DNA from: Paraburkholderia azotifigens
GTDB taxonomy: Bacteria; Pseudomonadota; Gammaproteobacteria; Burkholderiales; Burkholderiaceae
Direction: 5' to 3'
Assembly: GCF_007995085.1 (NCBI RefSeq)
Contig: NZ_VOQS01000005.1
Span: forward strand, 434,001-498,000
DNA: 64,000 bases
Below, one piece after another: positions 8,312-16,193 of this stretch (positions within the stretch are counted from its first letter, which is position 1; the number at the start of each line of letters is the position of its first letter). Both the position numbers and the translations under genes were made by a program. Below the pieces are notes generated by a model, which saw only the letters and a program-made list of their open reading frames with translations, had not been told where the DNA came from and searched no databases.

Positions 8312-9082
8312 TCAGATCGATTTGACTTCCCCGCCGTCCATCCGCAGCGTCGACCCCGTCATCCAGTGCGCGCCCGGCGACACGATGAACGCCATCAGTT
8401 CCGCGATTTCCTCCGGCGTGCCGTAACGCGCAATGCCCGCTTCCTTGGGAAACTTCGCGGTCGCTTCTTCGACTGTCATGTCGTGCAGCGGCGCCCAGTG
8501 TTCGAGGTACGACTGCCGGCGCCCCGTCATCACCGGGCCGGGCAGCACGCTGTTGACCTGAACGCCGTCCTCGATGCCGCGATCCGAAAATGCCTTCGCC
8601 AGCGCAACGATCGCCGCGTTGATCGTGCCGACGGCTGCATACGGCGCCTTTGGAAACAGCGCGGAATTGCCCGACATCAACACGACCGATCCCGCTGCCG
8701 CCTTCAACGCGGGCCAGGCGGCAATCGTCAGGCGGCGCGCGCCGTGCAGCTTCAATGCAAGACCGCGGTCCCACTGTTCGTCGGTCATGTCGAGCACGTC
8801 GATTTGCGGCACGGCGCCCGCAATGTTGAGCAACGCGTCGATCCGGCCGAAAGCCGCGAGCGTCTCATCGACGACTTCCTGCGCCGCATTGGGCAACGAC
8901 AGATCGATATCGATTGCCAGCGCCTTCGCGCCTGCATCGACGACGGCCCGCGCCGTTTGCTCCAGATTCTCGCGATTGCGCGCAACCAGCACGAGCGCGC
9001 CGAAGTCCTTTGCCAACCGGATGGCCGTCGACCGGCCGATGCCCTGGCTTGCGCCCGTCACGATTGCTACTTTGCTGGACAT
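8312..9082 (-). CDS. SDR family oxidoreductase with atypical active site
   Basis: The 256-residue Rossmann-fold protein has the classical SDR nucleotide motif TGASQGIG (residues 9-16), the NIAGAV equivalent of NNAG (86-91), and a C-terminal GSTLRMDGG. It departs from the family at the catalytic tetrad. Tyr148 is present (KAPYAAVG), but the expected Lys at position 152 is Gly, and the usual Asn before the active site is replaced by Lys111 (LALKLHG). Loss of the YxxxK lysine would be expected to cripple ordinary dehydrogenase chemistry. It is the last gene of a minus-strand operon with a quinone-oxidoreductase-like protein and an alpha/beta hydrolase, all likely controlled by the divergent CGNR regulator. 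Substrate unknown. Confidence 0.88.
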   Translation of the reverse strand: MSSKVAIVTGASQGIGRSTAIRLAKDFGALVLVARNRENLEQTARAVVDAGAKALAIDIDLSLPNAAQEVVDETLAAFGRIDALLNIAGAVPQIDVLDMTDEQWDRGLALKLHGARRLTIAAWPALKAAAGSVVLMSGNSALFPKAPYAAVGTINAAIVALAKAFSDRGIEDGVQVNSVLPGPVMTGRRQSYLEHWAPLHDMTVEEATAKFPKEAGIARYGTPEEIAELMAFIVSPGAHWMTGSTLRMDGGEVKSI

Positions 9083-9098
9083 GTGATCCCTCCTCGAC

Positions 9099-9130
9099 TG
9101 ATGGATGAAGTGATGGATGAAGTGATGGAT
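9099..9130. repeat. 12-bp tandem repeat between two operon genes
   Basis: The unit TGATGGATGAAG occurs 2.7 times in direct repeat in the gap between the quinone-oxidoreductase gene stop and the SDR gene start. It is a simple slippage-prone repeat inside a transcribed spacer. Confidence 0.7.
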
Positions 9131-9139
9131 AACTACGCC

Positions 9140-10111
9140 TTAGTGAACGACGACCATCTTGCCGCCCGCTTCGTTCGCTTCCATCACGCGATGCGCTTCG
9201 CGGATCTGATCGAATGCGAACACGCGCGACGGCTTCGCATTGAAGCGGCCCGCCGCGATATCGGCGGCGATGGACTGCAGCGGCACATCGGAGAGCGGGA
9301 AGCCGGGCGTGCCGAACACGAAGCTGCCGAAGAACGTGAGGTACACGCCGCTCGACATCTGCAGCAACGGATTGAAGTCGGGAATCGGCGCGAGACCGCC
9401 CAGCCAGCCGGCGAGACACGCGCGGCCGCCACGGCGCAGCATCGCGAGCGAATCGAGAATCACGCTGTTGCCGACGAGATCGAGTACGGCGTCGATCTGC
9501 TTCGCTTCGGCGATGCGCTTCGACAGATCGGGCCCTTCCAGTTCGACGCGCGACGCACCCAGCGCTTCGAGCATCGCGAAACGCGCCGGGCTGCGCGTCG
9601 TAGCGATCACTGTCGCGCCCGCATTGACAGCGAGATTCAAGGCCGCCTGTCCGAACGAGGACGTCGCGCCGCGAATCACCACCGTTTGACCCGCGCGGAT
9701 GTCGAGGTTGCGGAACAGACAGGTCCATGCCGTCGCGTAGGTCTCCGGAATGGCCGCGAGTTCGGCCCACGGCAAGTCCGATTCGATCAGCGCGACGTTC
9801 GACACGGGCGCTCGCGTGTACTGCGCATAGCTGCCGTTGATCGTGCGTCCCAGGCCGCCCATCAACGCGGCCACTTTTGCGCCGACGGGAAACTCGCCGC
9901 CCGGACACGACTTCACGATGCCCACGCATTCGATGCCGCTTACCTTCGCGGCTTCAGCCCATTCGCCGCGCCGCATATGCATTTCAGCGTGGTTGATGCC
10001 GAACGCCTTGATTTCGATGACGACATGACCTTCCAGCGGTTCCGGTTCCGGCAGTTCCGTATAGACGAGGCTGTCGAGACCGCCGAACTTTTCGAGCACG
10101 ATTGCGCGCAT
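9140..10111 (-). CDS. Zinc-independent quinone oxidoreductase / MDR family alcohol dehydrogenase
   Basis: The 323-residue medium-chain dehydrogenase has the GroES-like N-domain (KAFGINHAEMHMRRG) and a Rossmann half with VVIRGATSSFGQAALNLA. It lacks the structural-zinc cysteine cluster and the catalytic Cys-His pair, placing it with NADPH:quinone-oxidoreductase-like members. The ATG was chosen because MRAIVLEKFGG is the canonical start of this family and AGGAG lies just upstream. It is the middle gene of the hydrolase-MDR-SDR operon. Acting on a carbonyl or enone intermediate is plausible; the real substrate is unknown. Confidence 0.88.
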   Translation of the reverse strand: MRAIVLEKFGGLDSLVYTELPEPEPLEGHVVIEIKAFGINHAEMHMRRGEWAEAAKVSGIECVGIVKSCPGGEFPVGAKVAALMGGLGRTINGSYAQYTRAPVSNVALIESDLPWAELAAIPETYATAWTCLFRNLDIRAGQTVVIRGATSSFGQAALNLAVNAGATVIATTRSPARFAMLEALGASRVELEGPDLSKRIAEAKQIDAVLDLVGNSVILDSLAMLRRGGRACLAGWLGGLAPIPDFNPLLQMSSGVYLTFFGSFVFGTPGFPLSDVPLQSIAADIAAGRFNAKPSRVFAFDQIREAHRVMEANEAGGKMVVVH

Positions 10112-10185
10112 GAAGATTCTCCTAAGGTAGACGACGCGTCGGACGACGCAGTGCTGTCGAGCGGACGCAAGTCCGCCCATCGATT

Positions 10186-11040
10186 TCAGCGAAGCAGGAA
10201 GCCGGCAATGGCAGCGGCAATCTCAGCCGCGTGGGTTTCGAGCGCGAAGTGGCCCGTATCGAAGAAGCGCACGTCGGCGTTCGGCAGGTCGCGCGTGAAT
10301 GCTTCGGCGCCCGGGGGCAGGAAGAACGGGTCGTGCTTGCCCCATACCGCGAGCAACGGCGGCTGGTGCGTGCGGAAGTACTGCTGGAACGCCGGATACA
10401 GCGCGACGTTGCTTTGATAGTCGCCGAACAGGTCGAGCTGGATGTCGTGCGCGCCTGGACGGTTCATGTAGTAGTCGTCGAGCGAATAGCCGTCGGGTGA
10501 AACCGCTGTCGTATCGCTCACGCCGTGCGTGTATTGCCAGCGGGTCGTGTCCTTTGTCAGCAGCGCACGCAGTGCGTCGCGGTTCGCCTGCGACGGATCT
10601 TTCCAGTACGCCTGAATCGGGTTCCACCCGTCGCTCAGTCCTTCCACATACGCATTGCCGTTCTGCGAAACGATTCCCGTGATGCGCTCGGGATGCTTCA
10701 GTGCGAGCCGGAAGCCCGTCGGCGCGCCGTAATCGAAGACATACACGGCGAAGCGGTCGAAGCCGATCACTTCCGTGAACCGGTCGATCACGTTGGCGAG
10801 GTTGTCGAACGTGTACGCGAAGCGCTCGCGCGGTGGCATGTCCGACTGGCCGAAACCCGGCAGATCCGGCGCGACGATATGAAAGCGGTCGGCCAGCAGC
10901 GGAATCAGGTCGCGGAACATGTGGCTGGAACTCGGGAAGCCGTGCAGCAACAACAGCCTGGGCGCGCCGGGGCGGCCGGCTTCGCGATAGAACACGTTGA
11001 AACCGTCAACGTCGGCATGGCGATGGGCAATCGTAGACAT
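10186..11040 (-). CDS. Alpha/beta hydrolase (haloalkane-dehalogenase/epoxide-hydrolase-like)
   Basis: The 284-residue alpha/beta-hydrolase has the oxyanion HGFPSSSHMFR motif (~34-44), nucleophile Asp in VYVFDYGAPTGFRLAL (~97-112), a cap domain, and catalytic His in TGHFALETH near the C-terminus. An Asp nucleophile in a DYGAPTG context is typical of the dehalogenase/epoxide-hydrolase branch rather than esterases. The ATG at 11040 has GGAGAG eight bases upstream and starts the conserved region, so the eight-residue longer version was rejected. It is the first gene of a three-gene operon whose promoter contains the GTAAC-N21-GTTAC dyads. Actual halide or epoxide chemistry is untested. Confidence 0.88.
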   Translation of the reverse strand: MSTIAHRHADVDGFNVFYREAGRPGAPRLLLLHGFPSSSHMFRDLIPLLADRFHIVAPDLPGFGQSDMPPRERFAYTFDNLANVIDRFTEVIGFDRFAVYVFDYGAPTGFRLALKHPERITGIVSQNGNAYVEGLSDGWNPIQAYWKDPSQANRDALRALLTKDTTRWQYTHGVSDTTAVSPDGYSLDDYYMNRPGAHDIQLDLFGDYQSNVALYPAFQQYFRTHQPPLLAVWGKHDPFFLPPGAEAFTRDLPNADVRFFDTGHFALETHAAEIAAAIAGFLLR

Positions 11041-11082
11041 GGCGTTCTCTCCGTAAAAGTTCATCTCTGAACGGGCAATCTA

Positions 11083-11115
11083 TGTAACCTCTAAAACGTT
11101 GATAATGAGGTTACA
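11083..11115. promoter_or_regulatory. Operator candidate 1: 9-bp inverted repeat TGTAACCTC / GAGGTTACA
   Basis: Perfect 9-bp arms are separated by 15 bp, 43-75 bp before the hydrolase start codon. The GTAAC...GTTAC core spans exactly 31 bp, identical to the second dyad 42 bp downstream (four helical turns). The likely ligand is the CGNR regulator encoded next to it; this is inference. Confidence 0.6.
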
Positions 11116-11125
11116 AAGTACAGAT

Positions 11126-11156
11126 GTAACTTGTCAAGTTGATTTTTAGCGGTTAC
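11126..11156. promoter_or_regulatory. Operator candidate 2: GTAAC-N21-GTTAC
   Basis: A second GTAAC / GTTAC pair has the same 31-bp span as the first dyad and ends 33 bp before the CGNR regulator ATG, where it could overlap the regulator promoter. Identical geometry in two copies argues for a real protein-binding site and autoregulation. Confidence 0.55.
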
Positions 11157-11189
11157 GATTAACTCATCGTCATCTCGCTTGCCATAGCC

Positions 11190-11840
11190 ATGGACTACCG
11201 TCAGATTCCCGCCATCTTTGTGGCCGACGCGCCCGGCCTCGACTTCCTGAATTCGATCGCGACTCCCGTCGACGAACCCGTCGACTGGATCGCCGACGGC
11301 GAGGGCCTGCTCGGCTGGCTGGAGCAGGCGGGCATGGCGCCCGCCGATGCGCTCGCGGCTATCCGCACGTGCTCGACACCGGCAGAACTCGACGAAGTCG
11401 CGGCACAGGCGCGCGGACTGCGCGAGTGGTTTCGAGGCTACGTGCGAAGCAGGAAAGGGCACGCGCTGGCGGCGAACGACCTGCGCGATCTGGAGCCCTT
11501 GAACCAGCTGCTCGCGCGCGATGCCCAGCATGGCGAGATCGTCGCGAGCGAGCCGGGCGAAGCGGGCGTGTTTTCGCTTCGCGCACGGCGACGCTGGCAG
11601 TCGGCGGAATCGCTGCTGATGCCGATCGCCGAAGCGCTGGCGAAGCTTGTCTGCGAACAGGACTTCACGCATGTGAAAGCGTGCGAGGGGCCGAAATGCA
11701 CGCTGCTGTTCGCCGATCACACGCGCGGCCACGCGCGCCGGTGGTGCAGCATGGCGATCTGCGGCAACCGCGCGAAGGTCGCTGCGCATCGCGCGCGGCA
11801 AAAGGAAAACAAAGAAAACAAGGAACGCAAGGGCGAGTGA
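11190..11840 (+). CDS. CGNR zinc-finger / ABATE-domain transcriptional regulator
   Basis: The 216-residue protein has an N-terminal ABATE-like ligand domain (starting around VADAPGLDFLNSIATP). Its C-terminal CGNR zinc finger has ligands Cys165, Cys170, Cys186 and Cys191, the last within CGNR (191-194), followed by a basic tail (VAAHRARQKENKENKERK). Family members are thought to bind DNA through the finger and respond to small molecules through the ABATE domain. It is divergent from the hydrolase-MDR-SDR operon, with two matched inverted repeats in the 149-bp gap. It is therefore the probable repressor or activator of that operon and of itself. Confidence 0.9.
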   Translation: MDYRQIPAIFVADAPGLDFLNSIATPVDEPVDWIADGEGLLGWLEQAGMAPADALAAIRTCSTPAELDEVAAQARGLREWFRGYVRSRKGHALAANDLRDLEPLNQLLARDAQHGEIVASEPGEAGVFSLRARRRWQSAESLLMPIAEALAKLVCEQDFTHVKACEGPKCTLLFADHTRGHARRWCSMAICGNRAKVAAHRARQKENKENKERKGE

Positions 11841-12359
11841 CGCGCGTCATTGCGCTTCGTGAAGGCGTGATGTCGAACCACAACGCGCCGCATTGACGTG
11901 CGCGCGGAAACAGTCGGCACGTGCGCGAACATTCCGAGTTGCGCCCGGCACGCCATCGTGCCGATCGAGCGATGCGGGCGCGAAGCCCGCTGACATTGCA
12001 CGGGCAATCCGGCTGCGCTTGCCCCAGCAAATGCCGCGCCGCAAGCGTTCTTCTATGTTCCGGAAAACGCGAGCGGCACACTCATCCATACCATCGCATG
12101 GCTTGCGCAACACCATCGTGTGATGGTGTGCGGGCCCGCGCGGGGATTTCATCAGCGCATGCGCTCGCGCAGCGGCTATCTGTGATTCAGATAGCGCTAT
12201 GCAATACCTTCGCTTGATGTTCATTTCCATCGATGCCACTGTGTTGCGTGGCTGCTGTGCGCAAGCATCGAAGCCATCAGAACATCGAGAGTGACTCGTC
12301 ATCGATCGTGTAAAGCGCATCGACGGCAGCATTCATCCATGGATGACGGAGATTCCAAC
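11841..12359. other. Intergenic region without a convincing gene
   Basis: This 519-bp stretch lies between the CGNR gene and the MmgE/PrpD gene. Open frames on the minus strand do not resemble a known family and lack a ribosome-binding site. It contains one clean dyad (12175-12195) and presumably the promoter of the downstream operon. Confidence 0.6.
12175..12195. promoter_or_regulatory. Inverted repeat GCTATCTG-N5-CAGATAGC upstream of the MmgE/PrpD operon
   Basis: Perfect 8-bp arms surround TGATT, 165 bp before the start codon of the MmgE/PrpD gene. No T-run follows, so an operator is more likely than a terminator. No regulator gene adjoins it, so the binding protein is unknown. Confidence 0.4.
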
Positions 12360-13775
12360 ATGAGTTCACTCACCACAGTCGAGCGCATCGCGAACTTTGC
12401 CGATAACGCTCAACTGTCGCATTTGTCGGACGCATCGAAAGCGCTGTTCAGGCGCAACATTCTCGATAGCCTCGGCTGTGCCATCGCGGCTTTGCCGGGC
12501 GCGCCATTCGCCGCGTTGCGAGACCAGTTCCAGGAATATCGCGGCACACAGCAGGGCTCGTGCACGTTGATCGGCGGCGGCAGCGCGGCGCCTGACGAAG
12601 CCGCGCTCTACAACTCGGGCCTCGTGCGCTACGTAGATCTTCTCGATAGCTACATGTCGCCGGGCGGACTGTGTCATCCGGGCGATAACTTCGGTGCGGT
12701 TCTCGCGGCTTCCGAACATGCGGCGGCATCCGGTGCCGACTTCATGCTGGCGCTTGCCGTGGCCTATGAAATCGGGTCGCGTATTACGGCGGTCGTGCCC
12801 GTGATGGCGAAAGGTTTCAATCACGCAATTCAGCTCGCGGCTTCGGCGGCGGCCGGCGCAGGCAAGCTCTTCGGACTGACGGCAGAGCAGATCGCACATG
12901 CCGTTGCCATCGCGACGGTCGACAACATATCGCTGACGTGCGTGCATTCGGAGCCGGTTTCGCAGTGGAAAGGTTTCTCGCCGGGCATGACGGGCATGCG
13001 CGCCGTCTATGCCGCATCGCTCGCGAAGCGTGGTTTTACCGGTCCGCTACGCCTGTTCGAAGGACCGAACGGTCTCGAACGGATGTTCAACCAGCCAGTC
13101 GATATCGACTGGGACAAGCCAACGCTCGGCATCATTCACGAGACCGTGATGAAGAAGTACTGCTCGTTGATCCACGGGCAACCGGTTCTCGAGGCGACGC
13201 TGGCGCTTCGGCGGCAACACGGCATCGATGCCGCAGAAGTCGAAGGGGTGAAATGCGACATCTTCCAGATGGGCTACGACATCGCGGGCGGCGGCAGCTT
13301 CGGAGCGAAAGATCATCCGGCGACAAAAGAACAGGCCGACTACAACCTCAAATACCTGATTGCAGCCGCATTGCTCGACGGTCAGGTGGGGCCGGCGCAG
13401 CTCGAGACGCAGCGCATCCAGGCGGCCGACGCGCAGGCATTGTTGAGCCGCGTGACCGTCGCGCCCGACGCGACTTTCTCGTCGCAGTATCCGCAAGAAC
13501 TCAATACGCGCGTGACGATCACGCTCAAGAGCGGGCGCGTGGTCTCGAAGGAGCATGTCGGCTTCGAAGGGAGTATCGGGAATCCGCTCACGTGGGAGCG
13601 CACCGTCGAGAAGTTCAACTGGCTCAGCGAACAGTACGCGAGCCAGAGTCTTCGAAGCGAGATCATCGGACTGGTCTCGAACCTCGAGAAACACACGATC
13701 AAAGAGTTGATGCAACTCATGAGCCGGGTCAGCCCGGAAGCGAAATTCCCGGCCCGGCATCCGGGGATCCAATAA
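12360..13775 (+). CDS. MmgE/PrpD family protein
   Basis: The 471-residue protein belongs to the MmgE/PrpD fold (2-methylcitrate dehydratase, cis-aconitate decarboxylase, iminodisuccinate epimerase). The helical N-domain begins VERIANFADN; conserved segments include FRRNILDSLGCAIAA, GDNFGAVLAASEHA, the KGFNHAIQLAASAAAGAGKLFGLT block and a lid domain with MKKYCSLIHGQP. The ATG is preceded by GGAG at eight bases. It is followed at 18 bp by two tautomerase-like genes, so it probably works on an unsaturated or keto di/tricarboxylate handled by them. The family is too diverse to name the substrate. Confidence 0.92.
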   Translation: MSSLTTVERIANFADNAQLSHLSDASKALFRRNILDSLGCAIAALPGAPFAALRDQFQEYRGTQQGSCTLIGGGSAAPDEAALYNSGLVRYVDLLDSYMSPGGLCHPGDNFGAVLAASEHAAASGADFMLALAVAYEIGSRITAVVPVMAKGFNHAIQLAASAAAGAGKLFGLTAEQIAHAVAIATVDNISLTCVHSEPVSQWKGFSPGMTGMRAVYAASLAKRGFTGPLRLFEGPNGLERMFNQPVDIDWDKPTLGIIHETVMKKYCSLIHGQPVLEATLALRRQHGIDAAEVEGVKCDIFQMGYDIAGGGSFGAKDHPATKEQADYNLKYLIAAALLDGQVGPAQLETQRIQAADAQALLSRVTVAPDATFSSQYPQELNTRVTITLKSGRVVSKEHVGFEGSIGNPLTWERTVEKFNWLSEQYASQSLRSEIIGLVSNLEKHTIKELMQLMSRVSPEAKFPARHPGIQ

Positions 13776-13793
13776 CCACTTCAGGAGAGACAG

Positions 13794-14024
13794 ATGGCAC
13801 TCATTTCATGCGACATGCGCTTTGGCCGCACGGACGAGCAGAAGCGAAAGCTTGCGGCAGGCCTGTTACGCATCGTCGGCGAGGCAACGGGCGAAACCAG
13901 AGACGATATCTTCGTGGTGTTTCGCGAAGGACGCGGCATCAACTTTGTCGAGCATGGCGAGCATCTGCCCGAGTATGTCGACGGCGCAGCAAACGACAAA
14001 GAACTTATCGCACGGCTGAAATAG
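13794..14024 (+). CDS. 4-oxalocrotonate tautomerase-like protein lacking Pro-1
   Basis: This small 76-residue protein has the beta-alpha-beta tautomerase subunit pattern: a strand, RTDEQKRKLAAGLLRIVGEATG helix (given as RTDEQKRK...LLRIVGEATG), DDIFVVF strand and a C-terminal hairpin. The residue after Met is Ala, not the catalytic Pro that enzymes of this superfamily expose after Met removal. Rare non-Pro1 members are known in the superfamily. A strong RBS (AGGAGAG) precedes the ATG. The next gene encodes a Pro-1 homologue, so the two may form a hetero-oligomer in which this chain is the non-catalytic or altered partner. Confidence 0.82.
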   Translation: MALISCDMRFGRTDEQKRKLAAGLLRIVGEATGETRDDIFVVFREGRGINFVEHGEHLPEYVDGAANDKELIARLK

Positions 14025-14041
14025 AACACAGGAGACGAAAT

Positions 14042-14248
14042 ATGCCTTTCATCGAATGCCATATCAAGAAGGGGCTGTCACACGAACGTCGCGAACAGCT
14101 GATGCGGGACATCATTCAGGTGACACATGATTCGATCGGCTCGGACCCGAAGATCATCAACGTGATCATTCACGAGCATCCCGCCGAAAACATCAGCATA
14201 TCGAGCCGGATCAACGGAAAGGAATTCAGGCGGACGACGGAAGCCTGA
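14042..14248 (+). CDS. 4-oxalocrotonate tautomerase family protein with Pro-1
   Basis: The 68-residue subunit begins Met-Pro-Phe-Ile-Glu, giving the catalytic N-terminal proline after Met removal. It keeps the family layout: SHERREQLMRDIIQVTHDSI helix, then KIINVIIHEHP strand and a C-terminal hairpin. AGGAGACG precedes the ATG by six bases. It starts 17 bp after the Ala-1 homologue and is the last gene of the MmgE/PrpD operon. A tautomerase, isomerase or decarboxylase step on a keto/enol acid is likely; the exact reaction is unknown. Confidence 0.88.
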   Translation: MPFIECHIKKGLSHERREQLMRDIIQVTHDSIGSDPKIINVIIHEHPAENISISSRINGKEFRRTTEA

Positions 14249-14396
14249 TGGCTTTTAAGCAGCCTGTTCGACCGCGCAGCGCGAGCAGTGCGTGGTCGAA
14301 TGATGTTCGTCTTCACTCCATGACGAGCGCCGTCTATGCTCTACTTGTAATCGTATCCCCTGAAGAGTCGGGATATCGTCGACGGGAGATCATGTC

Positions 14397-14654
14397 ATGG
14401 CTGACGGAAAACGTCTCTTCGCTGCCCTTGTCGCGTCGATGCTTCTTGCCGGTACGTCGGACATTTCATGGGCGACGCAGCAGGCTCAACAACGCCGTGC
14501 CGGGCGCGACGTCCGGCAGGAAACCCGCCAGGGTTCCCGGCATACCAAGCAGGACTGCCGCGCCGCGGACCAGAAAAGCAATTCGCAATGCCGGCAGGAC
14601 AAGCGGGAAACGAAACAGCACGGACGGCAGACTGCCCGTGACATCAAGTATTGA
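14397..14654 (+). CDS. Small secreted basic protein, uncharacterised
   Basis: The 85-residue precursor has a signal peptide (KRLFAALVASMLLAGTSDIS, cleavage probably after SWA near residue 26). The mature chain is highly polar and rich in Gln/Arg/Lys with two cysteines (DCRAADQKSNSQC), ending in RQTARDIKY. GGGAG lies nine bases before the ATG. The sequence style matches small periplasmic hypothetical proteins common in Burkholderia. No function can be assigned; it heads the long envelope-related block on the plus strand. Confidence 0.7.
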   Translation: MADGKRLFAALVASMLLAGTSDISWATQQAQQRRAGRDVRQETRQGSRHTKQDCRAADQKSNSQCRQDKRETKQHGRQTARDIKY

Positions 14655-15071
14655 GTCGAATCCGGAAATGATCCGCCGTTTGAGCGGAACAGAGAAATAA
14701 AAGTACGGATATGCGACCAAAGTCCAATTGAATATTGTGGGAGCAGGTCCGATAGTACATAGACGTCGGATGGAAGCTGCTTTGCATCTGTTGTGCATCG
14801 TCGCGTCAACGGCCGCCGCGCCATTAAAAGCTTACTCACACGAACGCCGCAATACGGCTGTCATGCGCAGAATCCGGTGGTCAGGTCCGCAGAGCAACAC
14901 TGTCGATGTGTTGGTGAAGAACCCGGAACAGTTGAGAAACATTCGCAAGAGAGTTCAAGCGGAAATCGTCTACTCAGGAGCGGTCGCGATATCCGTAGCG
15001 CCCGGCACGCGCAACGTGCATGTCGCCTGATGGGTGCTGATTCGCGCGGTGACCTGGCGGGAGAAGAACCT
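14655..15071. other. Intergenic region with a half-conserved palindrome, no convincing gene
   Basis: This 417-bp stretch contains the imperfect DosR-like site at 14714-14729. A 100-codon plus-strand frame (14728-15030) exists but has no RBS, no recognisable family and an unlikely composition, so it is not called. The promoter of the AI-2E transporter/efflux operon should lie here. Confidence 0.55.
14714..14729. promoter_or_regulatory. DosR/NarL-like site, copy 1 (CGACCAAAGTCCAATT)
   Basis: This site matches the perfect palindrome at 21444-21461 in 14 of 16 positions. The GAC-N4-GTC layout resembles sites of NarL/DevR-type regulators. It lies upstream of the AI-2E/efflux genes, though far (about 340 bp) from the nearest confident start. 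Confidence 0.35.
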
Positions 15072-16175
15072 ATGCTGCTCACACCAATTTCCGAACGGGT
15101 GTTGTCGAGAGATCTGCTCGATGTGCTGATCCGCGCCGGACTGATCGCAGTTCTGGCCATCTTCTGTTTCCGGATCTTCGTGCCGTTCCTCAATCTGATG
15201 GTCTGGGCGCTGATTCTCGCGATCACGCTCTATCCGCTTCAGGTCCGGCTGCGCCGCACGCTAGGCGGCAAGGATGGCCTCATCGCGACGCTGATCATTC
15301 TCATCGCGTTCGGCGTCATTCTCGTACCGACGTACATGTTGGGGCTTGCCGTCGCCGATTCGATCGAGCATGCGATGGCCATCGTCAAGAGCGGCAGCTT
15401 CCGCATTCCGCCGCCCGCCGAATCGGTGGCCGGCTGGCCGGTGGTGGGCGAGCGCGTGTTCGCTTTCTGGCAGCAGGCGTCGACGGATCTGACGGGGCTC
15501 GCGCAGAAGTTCGCGCCGCAGCTCAAGGATGCCGCGCGCGTTCTGCTCGCGACGGTGACGGGACTCGGCGCCGGGCTGCTGGTCTTCTTCATCGCGCTGA
15601 TCGTCGCGGGCATCCTGATGGCTCACGGCGAGAAGGGCTACCGCAGCGCAGTGATGATTGCGTCGCGCATCTCGGGTCCGGAGAACGGACCGCAGATCGC
15701 CGATCTGTGCACGTCGACGATTCGCGCCGTCGCGCAGGGCGTGGTCGGCATCGCGTTCATCCAGATGCTGCTGATCGGCGTCGGCTTCGTGGTGATGGGC
15801 ATACCCGGAGCAGGCCTGCTCGCGCTCGCGGTGCTGCTGATCGGCATCATGCAGTTGCCCGCCACGCTGATCACCATTCCCGTGATCATCTTCGTGATCG
15901 TCACACAAGGCGCCAGCACGTCGACGATCATCTTCTCCGTTTATATTTTCGTCGCGGGACTTGCCGACAACGTGCTCAAGCCCTTACTGCTCGGCCGCGG
16001 CGTGGCCGTGCCAATGCCCGTCGTGCTGATCGGCGCGCTCGGCGGGATGGTGACGGGCGGCGTCATCGGACTCTTCATCGGGCCCGTGATGCTCGCAGTC
16101 GGGTATCAGCTCTTCTGGCGCTGGGTGAAAGACCAGCCGCAAACCGGGACTGTTCAGGCACACAAGCAGCCTTAG
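15072..16175 (+). CDS. AI-2E family transporter (YdiK/PerM-like)
   Basis: The 367-residue membrane protein has the AI-2E/PerM fold. A helix pair opens the chain (VLIRAGLIAVLAIFCFRIFV, then LMVWALILAITLYPL), followed by a soluble-helix middle. Late helices carry the conserved GIPGAGLLALAVLLIGIMQLP and VPMPVVLIGALGGM segments. Start chosen at the ATG after GGGAGAAG. Members export small molecules or ions; true AI-2 transport is shown for only a few. It is followed after 18 bp by an efflux outer-membrane gene, suggesting one transcript. Confidence 0.9.
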   Translation: MLLTPISERVLSRDLLDVLIRAGLIAVLAIFCFRIFVPFLNLMVWALILAITLYPLQVRLRRTLGGKDGLIATLIILIAFGVILVPTYMLGLAVADSIEHAMAIVKSGSFRIPPPAESVAGWPVVGERVFAFWQQASTDLTGLAQKFAPQLKDAARVLLATVTGLGAGLLVFFIALIVAGILMAHGEKGYRSAVMIASRISGPENGPQIADLCTSTIRAVAQGVVGIAFIQMLLIGVGFVVMGIPGAGLLALAVLLIGIMQLPATLITIPVIIFVIVTQGASTSTIIFSVYIFVAGLADNVLKPLLLGRGVAVPMPVVLIGALGGMVTGGVIGLFIGPVMLAVGYQLFWRWVKDQPQTGTVQAHKQP

Positions 16176-16193
16176 CGCTGCGAGGATCGCGCA

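Noticed and set aside
8297..10417. A 706-codon open frame on the plus strand across the SDR and quinone-oxidoreductase genes
   Set aside because: It is antisense to two genes with clear family motifs; the translation is Arg/His/Ala-rich with no recognisable domain. Such frames arise from the high third-position GC. The same applies to long frames antisense to cstA (121-1302), the NodT gene (15984-17663), the amidohydrolase (26572-28017), the EF-G paralogue (44428-46509) and the flavoprotein (58249-60039).
11847..12332. Minus-strand 161-codon frame between the CGNR and MmgE/PrpD genes
   Set aside because: No ribosome-binding site, no family resemblance and skewed composition; treated as intergenic.
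12938..14041. A long plus-strand frame running through the MmgE/PrpD gene into the second tautomerase
   Set aside because: Only its last 68 codons, starting at 14042, encode a real protein; the upstream part is out of frame with the MmgE/PrpD gene.
14728..15030. Plus-strand 100-codon frame before the AI-2E transporter
   Set aside because: No start signal, no recognisable family, and it begins inside the DosR-like motif; a 55-codon version from 14863 is equally unsupported.
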